Positions 58,064 through 64,000 of a stretch of DNA of 64,000 nt are shown in pieces. Source of the stretch: Streptomyces sp. NBC_01264 (GTDB lineage: Bacteria > Actinomycetota > Actinomycetes > Streptomycetales > Streptomycetaceae); contig NZ_JAPEOX010000001.1 in NCBI RefSeq assembly GCF_026340675.1, positions 5,456,001 through 5,520,000 of the forward strand, in the 5' to 3' direction. The position numbers were made by a program, and so were the translations under genes. The notes under the pieces were generated by a model. That model ran no database searches, was not told the origin of the DNA, and saw only the letters and a list, made by a program, of their open reading frames with translations. Numbering within the stretch: the stretch's first letter is position 1; every line of letters begins with the position of its first letter.

Positions 58064-59521
58064 ATGTCCATATTCGAGGACCTGGCTCACCAGTACATCG
58101 ACGGCGAATGGCTGGCCGGAACCGGGTCGTGGGACATCATCGACGTGAACCCGTACAACGGGGAGAAGCTCGCGGCCATCACCGTGGCCACCGTCGAGCA
58201 GGTCGACCTGGCCTACCGGGCGGCCGAGCGGGCCCAGAAGGAATGGGCCGCCACCAGCCCCTACACCAGACGAGCCGTCCTGGAACGCGCCCTGCGGATC
58301 ACCGAGGAGCGCGAGAAGGAGATCGTCGAGGGGATGATCGACGAACTCGGCGGGACCCGTCCCAAGGCCGAGTACGAGGTCCACCTCGCCATGGAGTTCA
58401 TCCGCGAGGCCATGCAGCTGGCCGTCCGCCCCGAGGGCCGCATCCTGCCCTCGCCGGTCGAGGGCAAGGAGAACCGGATCCAGCGCCTGCCCGTCGGGGT
58501 CGTCGCCGTGATCAGCCCCTTCAACTTCCCCTTCCTGGTCACCCTGAAGTCGGTCGCCCCGGCCCTGGCGCTGGGCAACGCCGTGGTCATCAAGCCGAAC
58601 CAGAACGCGCCCGTCGTCGGCGGCGGGGTCATCGCCAAGATCTTCGAGGAGGCGGGCCTGCCGGCCGGCCTGCTCAACGTCCTGGTCACCGACATAGCCG
58701 AGATAGGCGACGCGCTCCTGACCCACCCCGTCCCCAAGGTCATCTCCTTCGCCGGGTCCGACCGGGTCGGCCGGCACGTCGGCGCCGTCGCCGCCCGCCA
58801 CTTCAAGCGGACCGTCCTGGAGCTCAGCGGCAACAGCGCGCTGGTCGTCCTCGACGACGCCGACCTCGACTACGCGGTGGACGCGGCCGTCTTCAGCCGC
58901 TTCGTCTACCAGGGCCAGGTCTGCATGGCCGCCAACCGGATCCTGGTCGACGCCTCGGTCGCCGAGGAGTTCACCGCGAAGTTCACCGCCCGTGTGCGCG
59001 CCCTGAAGACCGGCGACCCGCACGAGGCCGACACCCACATCGGCCCGCTGATCAACTCCTTCCAGGCCGACGCCCTCACCGCGCTCGTCGACCGCGCCGT
59101 CGAGTCCGGAGCGCAGGCGCTCGTACGCGGCTCTACGCGCGGCAACCTGGTCGAACCGACCGTCCTGGCCGGACTCCCCGAGGACTCCCCGCTGCTCGGC
59201 CAGGAGATCTTCGGCCCCGTCGCCCTGCTCGTCGTCTTCGACGGCGAGGACGAGGCGGTCCGCCTCACCAACGCGACCCCGTACGGGCTGAGCGGCGCCG
59301 TCCACACGCGGGACGTCGAGCGCGGGGTCCGCTTCGCGCGGCGCATCGAGACCGGCATGATCCACGTCAACGACTCCACCATCGGCGACGAGCCGCTCGC
59401 GGCGTTCGGCGGGGAGAAGGCCTCCGGCATGGGCCGCCTCAACGGCGACGCCACCGTCGAGGCCTTCACCACCCAGAAATGGATCTCGGTCCAGCACGGC
59501 CGGACGCAGTTCCCGTTCTAG
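58064..59521 (+). CDS. NAD(P)-dependent aldehyde dehydrogenase (benzaldehyde/vanillin dehydrogenase-like)
   Basis: A 485-residue ALDH. PFNFPFLVTLKSVAPALALGN is the cofactor region, SFAGSDRVGRHV the GxxxxG loop, E253 (VLELSGNSA) the general base, and C287 (GQVCMAANR) the nucleophile. LIDELGGTRPKAEYE resembles benzaldehyde-type enzymes. It oxidises an aldehyde to the acid. Start ATG 58064. It stands alone between a regulator and a PBP gene. Confidence 0.93.
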   Translation: MSIFEDLAHQYIDGEWLAGTGSWDIIDVNPYNGEKLAAITVATVEQVDLAYRAAERAQKEWAATSPYTRRAVLERALRITEEREKEIVEGMIDELGGTRPKAEYEVHLAMEFIREAMQLAVRPEGRILPSPVEGKENRIQRLPVGVVAVISPFNFPFLVTLKSVAPALALGNAVVIKPNQNAPVVGGGVIAKIFEEAGLPAGLLNVLVTDIAEIGDALLTHPVPKVISFAGSDRVGRHVGAVAARHFKRTVLELSGNSALVVLDDADLDYAVDAAVFSRFVYQGQVCMAANRILVDASVAEEFTAKFTARVRALKTGDPHEADTHIGPLINSFQADALTALVDRAVESGAQALVRGSTRGNLVEPTVLAGLPEDSPLLGQEIFGPVALLVVFDGEDEAVRLTNATPYGLSGAVHTRDVERGVRFARRIETGMIHVNDSTIGDEPLAAFGGEKASGMGRLNGDATVEAFTTQKWISVQHGRTQFPF

Positions 59522-59581
59522 CCCTGCGGGGGATCTAGACTCGGACGGGTCAGGCGAGGACCAGTCCGGGGGAGAGCCGAG

Positions 59582-61660
59582 TTGAGCAACATACCGGAGA
59601 CCGGGCGCACACCCCGGGTCCAGAACCGGCTCGTCATGATCCAGATCGTGGTGTTCTCGCTGCTGCTGACCCTCGGCGGGCGTCTGTGGTACCTCCAGAT
59701 ACGCAACGGCCAGGAGTACACGGACGAGGCGAAGAACAACAACACCCAGCAGGTGGTCCAGCCCGCCGTGCGCGGCTCCATCCTGGATTCCCGCGGGGTC
59801 CCGCTCGCCGACAACGAGACCCGCATGGTGGTCTCCGCCAGCCGCACCGAGCTCTCCAAGATGAAGGACCGCGGCAAGGGCGTCCTGACCCATCTCGCCG
59901 GGGTGCTGGGCCTCGACCCCGAGGACGTGGTCAACGGCGTCCGGCTGTGCGACGCCAAGACCCCCAAGCCCTGTTGGAACGGCTCCCCGTACCAGCCGAT
60001 CCCCATCACGGACGAGGCGACGACCGACCAGGTCCTGGAGATACGGGAGCACGCCGAGCAGTTCCCCGGCATCACCGCCGAGCCCACCGCGCTGCGCCGC
60101 TACGCCGGCCCCGACGGCGCCAACACCTCCCAGGTGCTCGGCTACCTCTCCCCGGTGACCGACGAGGAGATCACCAAGGCGAAGGGCTCCGGCTCCCCGT
60201 ACCTGCGCTCGGACCAGGTGGGCCGCAGCGGCCTGGAGCGCACCTACGACAAGGAGCTCCGCGGCAAGGCGGGCATCACCCGCTACGAGGTGGACAACCT
60301 CGGCCGGATCATCGGCGAGGGCGTGAGCGACAAGCCGCAGGCGGGCGCGAACATCGTGACCTCGATCGACTCGCGCGTGCAGGCGGTGGCCGAGCGCGAG
60401 CTGAACAACGCGATGATCGAGGCCCGCAAGGGCATCGACAAGAACAACACCGGCCGCCACTACGAGGCCGACTCGGGCGCCGTCGTGGTCATGGAGGCCA
60501 AGACCGGCCGGGTCGTCGCGATGGCCTCCAACCCGACCTACGACCCGAACGCCTGGGTCGGCGGCATCTCCGCGAAGGACTACGCCTCCCTCACCGACAA
60601 GGAGTCGAACTACCCGCTGCTGAACCGCGCCATCCAGGGCCAGGCGGCCCCCGGCTCGATCTTCAAGGTGGTCTCCTCGACGGCCGCGGTCAACGCCGGC
60701 TACCCCTTCAACAGGCTCTACGGCTGCCCGAGCTCGTACTCCGTCGGCAGCCAGGTCTTCACCAACTTCGAGTCCCAGGGCTACGGCGACATCACCATCG
60801 GCAAGGCCCTGGAAGTCTCCTGCGACACCGTCTACTACGGCATCGCCGACAAGGAGTGGAAGAAGGACGGCGGCATCAAGCCCAAGGCCAAGCCGAGCGA
60901 CTGGTTCTTCAAGACCGCCCACGAGTTCGGCCTCGGCAAGCGCACCGGCATCGACCTGCCCAGCGAGGTCCCGGGCCGGGTCCCCGACCGCCAGTGGAAG
61001 AAGGACTTCTTCGAGGCGAACAAGGCCGCCTGGTGCCGCGACGGCAAGAAGAACGGCTCGTACGCCGAGAAGATCGCCTACGAGAACTGCCGCCAGGGCA
61101 ACCAGCTCCGCGAGGGCGACGCGATCAACTACTCCATCGGCCAGGGCGACACCCTCGTCACCCCGATCCAGATGGCCTCCGTCTACGCGGCCATCGCCAA
61201 CGGCGGAACCCTGCACCAGCCCGGCATCGGCAAGGCCGTGGTCAGCGCCGACGGGACCTCGGTCAAGGAGATCGCCCCCAAGGAGCAGGGCAAGCTCCCT
61301 ATGAACTCCAAGCTCCGCAACGACATCGACGGGGCCCTCGCCGACGTGGCCACCACCGGCAGCGCGGCCTGGCGGTTCGGCGGCTGGCCGCAGAAGCAGA
61401 TCCCGATGCACGCGAAGACCGGTACGGCCGAGGTCCAGGGCAAGCAGACCACCTCGTGGTTCGCCTCCTACACCGAGGACTACGCGATCGTCATGACCAT
61501 CTCCCAGGGCGGCACCGGCTCCGGGGCCTCGGGACCGGCCGTCCGCAAGATCTACGAGGCGATGTACGGCCTCGACGAGAAGGGCGCCCAGGACCTGAAG
61601 AAGGCCCTGCTCCCCAAGCCGCAGAAGGAACTCCCGCCGGTCCGGCAGGAAAATCAGTGA
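59582..61660 (+). CDS. Class B penicillin-binding protein (PBP2/MrdA-like transpeptidase)
   Basis: A 692-residue membrane-anchored transpeptidase. A single N-terminal helix (about 18-38) precedes the dimerisation domain (VRGSILDSRGVPLADNE). Active-site S359 lies in APGSIFKV, the second motif in the SIGQG region, and K612 in HAKTGTAE. It crosslinks peptidoglycan outside the membrane. Start is TTG 59582 with GGGGGAGAG upstream. Streptomyces has several class B PBPs; without rodA or mreBCD next door I do not assign which. Confidence 0.92.
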   Translation: MSNIPETGRTPRVQNRLVMIQIVVFSLLLTLGGRLWYLQIRNGQEYTDEAKNNNTQQVVQPAVRGSILDSRGVPLADNETRMVVSASRTELSKMKDRGKGVLTHLAGVLGLDPEDVVNGVRLCDAKTPKPCWNGSPYQPIPITDEATTDQVLEIREHAEQFPGITAEPTALRRYAGPDGANTSQVLGYLSPVTDEEITKAKGSGSPYLRSDQVGRSGLERTYDKELRGKAGITRYEVDNLGRIIGEGVSDKPQAGANIVTSIDSRVQAVAERELNNAMIEARKGIDKNNTGRHYEADSGAVVVMEAKTGRVVAMASNPTYDPNAWVGGISAKDYASLTDKESNYPLLNRAIQGQAAPGSIFKVVSSTAAVNAGYPFNRLYGCPSSYSVGSQVFTNFESQGYGDITIGKALEVSCDTVYYGIADKEWKKDGGIKPKAKPSDWFFKTAHEFGLGKRTGIDLPSEVPGRVPDRQWKKDFFEANKAAWCRDGKKNGSYAEKIAYENCRQGNQLREGDAINYSIGQGDTLVTPIQMASVYAAIANGGTLHQPGIGKAVVSADGTSVKEIAPKEQGKLPMNSKLRNDIDGALADVATTGSAAWRFGGWPQKQIPMHAKTGTAEVQGKQTTSWFASYTEDYAIVMTISQGGTGSGASGPAVRKIYEAMYGLDEKGAQDLKKALLPKPQKELPPVRQENQ

Positions 61661-61774
61661 CTCCGGTGATTGCGGACAGGAACTGACCGCAAGGGTTCGT
61701 AACGTGGTTCTTGTCAGCAGGCGGGACACGCAGAACGCACCCGCAGAACACACGGAACAGAAGGCGGTCAGGTC

Positions 61775-62278
61775 ATGGCTCAGATTTCCATGGAGATCCC
61801 CGGTGACGAGCGCGGCACGCTCCTCGCCTTCGTCGAGGCCCAGCGCACGGCGCTGCGCGAGGCGGCGCAGGGGCTGACCGAGGAGCAGGCGGCGGGCAAG
61901 CCCAGCGCCAGCGAGCTCTCCCTGTCCGGTCTGCTCAAGCACGCGGCCAACTGCGAGCTGGGCTGGCTGCGGATGGCCCAGGGCGAGACCGAGTACCCGG
62001 GGGGCGACTGGGCCGACGGCTTCCGGCTGGTCGGGGACGAGACCATGCCGTCGGTGCTGGCCTACTGGGACGGGATCCGGCAGGAGACGGAGGCGTTCAT
62101 CGCCGCGGTCCCCAGCCTCGACGACAGCTTCCCGCTGCCCCCGGCCCCGTGGTTCCCGCAGGACGCCAAGGTCTCGATGCGCTGGATGCTGCTGCACCTG
62201 GTGGAGGAGTTCGCCCGGCACGCGGGCCACGCGGACATCATCCGCGAAACCATCGACGGCACCCGCGCCATGGGCTAG
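61775..62278 (+). CDS. DinB-fold (DUF664) putative thiol-dependent metalloprotein
   Basis: A 167-residue four-helix protein. Putative metal histidines are in LLKHAANCELGWL and the pair in HLVEEFARHAGHADIIRE, the DinB/DUF664 pattern. Many actinobacterial members are mycothiol-dependent transferases. ATG at 61775 with AAGGCGG upstream. Confidence 0.9.
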   Translation: MAQISMEIPGDERGTLLAFVEAQRTALREAAQGLTEEQAAGKPSASELSLSGLLKHAANCELGWLRMAQGETEYPGGDWADGFRLVGDETMPSVLAYWDGIRQETEAFIAAVPSLDDSFPLPPAPWFPQDAKVSMRWMLLHLVEEFARHAGHADIIRETIDGTRAMG

Positions 62279-62314
62279 TACGGACTGCGGTGGACGGGTC
62301 AGTAGCCTGGCCCC

Positions 62315-62914
62315 ATGTCAGCGATCCGCCTCCTCGTCCTCGGCGCCGTCCGCCAGCACGGACGGGCCCACGGCTACCAGGTCCGGGCCGATCTGGAGTT
62401 CTGGGGCGCCCACGAGTGGTCGAACACCAAACCCGGGTCGATCTACCACGCGCTCAAGCAGATGGCGAAGCAGGGCGTCCTGCTGGCCCACGAGGTGGCC
62501 CCGTCCGCGGCGGGCGGGCCGCCCCGGACCGAGTACGAGCTCACGGAGACCGGCCGCGCGGAGTACTTCAAGCTGCTTCGCGAGGCGCTGTCCTCCGCCG
62601 ACCAGAAGGCCGATGTCCTCGCCTCCGCCCTCGGCTTCATGGTCGACCTGCCGCGTGCCGAGGCCCTGGCCCTGCTCCGCGAGCGCCTGGGCCGGCTCGC
62701 CGCGTGGCGCTCCGCCGTCACGGACCACTACGTCCCCGAGGAGGGCCCCGAGCCGCTGGGCCACATCGGCGAGATCATGCACCGCTGGATCCACTCGGCG
62801 GACGCCGAGGCGGACTGGACCCGGGGGCTGATCGCCCGGATCGAGGGCGGCGCGTACTCCTTCGCCGACGACCCGGGCGACGCCTTCGCCGGGGTCCTCG
62901 CCCCCTCCCCCTGA
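62315..62914 (+). CDS. PadR-family transcriptional regulator
   Basis: A 199-residue protein. The winged HTH is LLVLGAVRQHGRAHGYQVRADL then KPGSIYHALKQMAKQGVL and PRTEYELTETGR. A C-terminal helical dimerisation domain follows. ATG at 62315, 36 bases after the DinB-fold gene; the two may be one unit. Ligand unknown. Confidence 0.92.
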   Translation: MSAIRLLVLGAVRQHGRAHGYQVRADLEFWGAHEWSNTKPGSIYHALKQMAKQGVLLAHEVAPSAAGGPPRTEYELTETGRAEYFKLLREALSSADQKADVLASALGFMVDLPRAEALALLRERLGRLAAWRSAVTDHYVPEEGPEPLGHIGEIMHRWIHSADAEADWTRGLIARIEGGAYSFADDPGDAFAGVLAPSP

Positions 62915-62932
62915 GCCGCGCCGCCCGCGGGC

Positions 62933-62963
62933 TTGCACCTCACGCGGCGTGAGGGACCAGGCT
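62933..62963 (+). promoter_or_regulatory. MerR/TipA-type promoter
   Basis: TTGCAC (62933-62938) and CAGGCT (62958-62963) are separated by 19 bases. The spacer holds the perfect palindrome CCTCACGC-G-GCGTGAGG (62938-62954). This is the long-spacer layout of MerR-activated promoters and closely resembles the known tipA promoter. Confidence 0.88.
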
Positions 62964-62995
62964 GGACGCGTACCCGAGAAGAGGAGCGGAAAGCG

Positions 62996-63790
62996 ATGGG
63001 CTACTCAGTGGGCCAGGTCGCCGGATTCGCCGGAGTCACGGTGCGCGCGCTGCACCACTACGACGAGATCGGGCTGCTCTCCCCGAGCGGCCGCAGCGGA
63101 GCGGGACACCGGCGGTACGACGACGCCGACCTCGACCGGCTGCAGCGGATCCTGTTCTACCGGGAGCTCGGCTTTCCGCTCGAAGAGGTCGCGGTCCTGC
63201 TGGACGATCCGGAAACGGACCCGAGGGAGCACCTGCGCCGGCAGCACGCCCTCCTGTCCGGGCGGATCGCCCGGCTCCAGCAGATGGCCGCGGCCGTCGA
63301 GCACGCCATGGAGGCGAAGAAGATGGGCATCAACCTCACGCCCGAGGAGAAGTTCGAGGTCTTCGGGGATTTCGATCCCGAGGAGCACGCCGAGGAGGCC
63401 GAGCGCCGCTGGGGCGACACGTACCGGGAGTCCGCCCGCCGGACCGCCTCGTACACCAAGGAGGACTGGCTGCGGATCCAGGCCCTGGCCGAGGACATCA
63501 ACCGGCGGTTCGCCGCCCTGCTGGACTCCGGGACGCCCGCGGAGTCCGAGGAGGCCATGGACCTGGCCGAGGAGCACCGCGGCTGGATCAACGGCAGCTA
63601 CTACTTCTGCACGTACGAGATCCACACCGGCCTCGGCGAGATGTACGTGGCGGACGAGCGGTTCACGGCCTACTACGAGGCGGTCCGGCCCGGACTGGCG
63701 GTGTTCGTGCGGGACGCGATCCTGGCCAATGCCGTTCGCAAGGTCCAGGACATCTCCCTGGAACCAGGTGGTGGTGGTGTGCGTTCATAA
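62996..63790 (+). CDS. tipA: TipA-like MerR regulator (HTH plus TipAS domain)
   Basis: A 264-residue protein. The MerR HTH is YSVGQVAGFAGVTVRALHHYDEIGLLSPSGR with RRYDDADLDRLQRI, followed by a coiled coil and the TipAS domain (GDTYRESARRTASYTKEDW then GWINGSYYFCTYEIHTGLGEMYV). The cysteine in YFCTYE is in the position that traps thiopeptides in TipA. It binds thiopeptide or other ligands and activates its own promoter. ATG at 62996, after GAGGAGCGG. Confidence 0.93.
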   Translation: MGYSVGQVAGFAGVTVRALHHYDEIGLLSPSGRSGAGHRRYDDADLDRLQRILFYRELGFPLEEVAVLLDDPETDPREHLRRQHALLSGRIARLQQMAAAVEHAMEAKKMGINLTPEEKFEVFGDFDPEEHAEEAERRWGDTYRESARRTASYTKEDWLRIQALAEDINRRFAALLDSGTPAESEEAMDLAEEHRGWINGSYYFCTYEIHTGLGEMYVADERFTAYYEAVRPGLAVFVRDAILANAVRKVQDISLEPGGGGVRS

Positions 63791-63832
63791 TTGGACGGAC
63801 ACCCCCACCTGATCCAGGAGAGCCCGGAACCC

Positions 63833-64000
63833 GTGAACACGCTTGCGCTCGGTCCTGAGTGGATCTCCCCGGAGTACCTGATCGGCCATTTCGGCCTGAT
63901 CGGCATCCTGGTCATCGTCTTCGCGGAATCCGGTCTCTTCGCCTTCCTGCCCGGAGACTCCCTGCTCTTCACGGCGGGCCTGTTCGTCGCGAGCGGCACC
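63833..64000 (+). CDS. DedA-family membrane protein (3' truncated by window end)
   Basis: Fifty-six residues from GTG 63833: NTLALGPEWISPEYLIGHFG then GILVIVFAESGLFAFLPGDSLLFTAG. The segment FAESG-x-x-x-x-LPGDSLL is the DedA/VTT signature. AGGAGA lies about ten bases upstream. These proteins act in lipid flipping and membrane homeostasis. Confidence 0.9.
   Translation, partial: MNTLALGPEWISPEYLIGHFGLIGILVIVFAESGLFAFLPGDSLLFTAGLFVASGT

Noticed and set aside
57959..62230. A 1,423-codon minus-strand frame spanning the aldehyde dehydrogenase and PBP genes
   Set aside because: It is antisense to two clearly recognised genes and crosses their intergenic gap. No domain is recognisable.

Overview
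The window is high-GC actinobacterial DNA and almost certainly a Streptomyces chromosome. The left part holds a recognisable block: DEAH helicase, bldG, its neighbouring anti-sigma-like kinase, hppA, topA, a tmk gene fused to a transporter domain, holB, a secreted peptidase and tRNA-Thr. Further right, DUF397/DUF5753 regulator sets, a TipA-like MerR gene, GTG and TTG starts and a TTA-containing gene fit the same genus.

Layout. 1-994: end of a TadE/TadG-like pilus locus. 1486-4922: helicase (minus strand), bldG and its partner. 5663-11089: proton-pumping pyrophosphatase, a lipoprotein, a methyltransferase and a small membrane protein. 11587-21103: topA, tmk fusion, holB and a secreted alpha/beta hydrolase. 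21231-21304: tRNA-Thr(CGT). 21263-36096: a 14.8-kb integrated element bounded by a 47-bp direct repeat of the 3' part of that tRNA. 36098-38634: a partly decayed right flank with a frameshifted GPP34 gene. 38635-41560: an efflux transporter, a flavin reductase and a divergent TetR regulator with paired operators. 41666-49999: a STAND/NB-ARC ATPase, a glycosyltransferase-like gene, a heptanucleotide repeat, a frameshifted serine hydrolase, an acetyltransferase, and a SigE-family sigma factor with a membrane partner. 50044-55793: a PolA-like polymerase, a DUF2786 protein, TatA and a FUSC membrane protein. 55898-57948: a DUF397 / HATPase / XRE-DUF5753 set. 58064-64000: aldehyde dehydrogenase, class B PBP, DinB-fold protein, PadR, TipA-like MerR and the start of a DedA protein.

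The most unusual part is the element at the tRNA. A tyrosine integrase and an XRE repressor (minus strand) diverge from a small HTH protein, a DUF2742-like protein and a RepA-like AAA+ ATPase. A dense cluster of GGGCAGG iterons lies inside the 3' end of that ATPase gene. Downstream is a translationally coupled run: a ClpP-like protease, three unrecognised proteins and a tape-measure-like protein. I see no terminase, portal, capsid, other tail genes, holin/lysin, or FtsK-type conjugation ATPase. The order resembles phage-inducible chromosomal islands (satellites), but a decayed prophage is not excluded.

Downstream of the tape-measure-like gene lies about 2.4 kb containing successive blocks of short repeats. 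Each block uses a different heptamer-like word (TGACACC, CCGTCTA, CTGCTCA, TGTCC, GCCGGGT, GCGCCAC, GACTGC, GGGCTCCGA and others), usually in both orientations. One block surrounds a fragment of a ParB/HTH-like gene. The first word is also the half-site of two perfect 14-bp palindromes in the element's right-hand divergent promoter. I know of no standard name for this architecture.

All calls come from reading sequence and translations; no database search was run. Family names rest on recognisable motifs and gene order, and functional statements about the element are inference.
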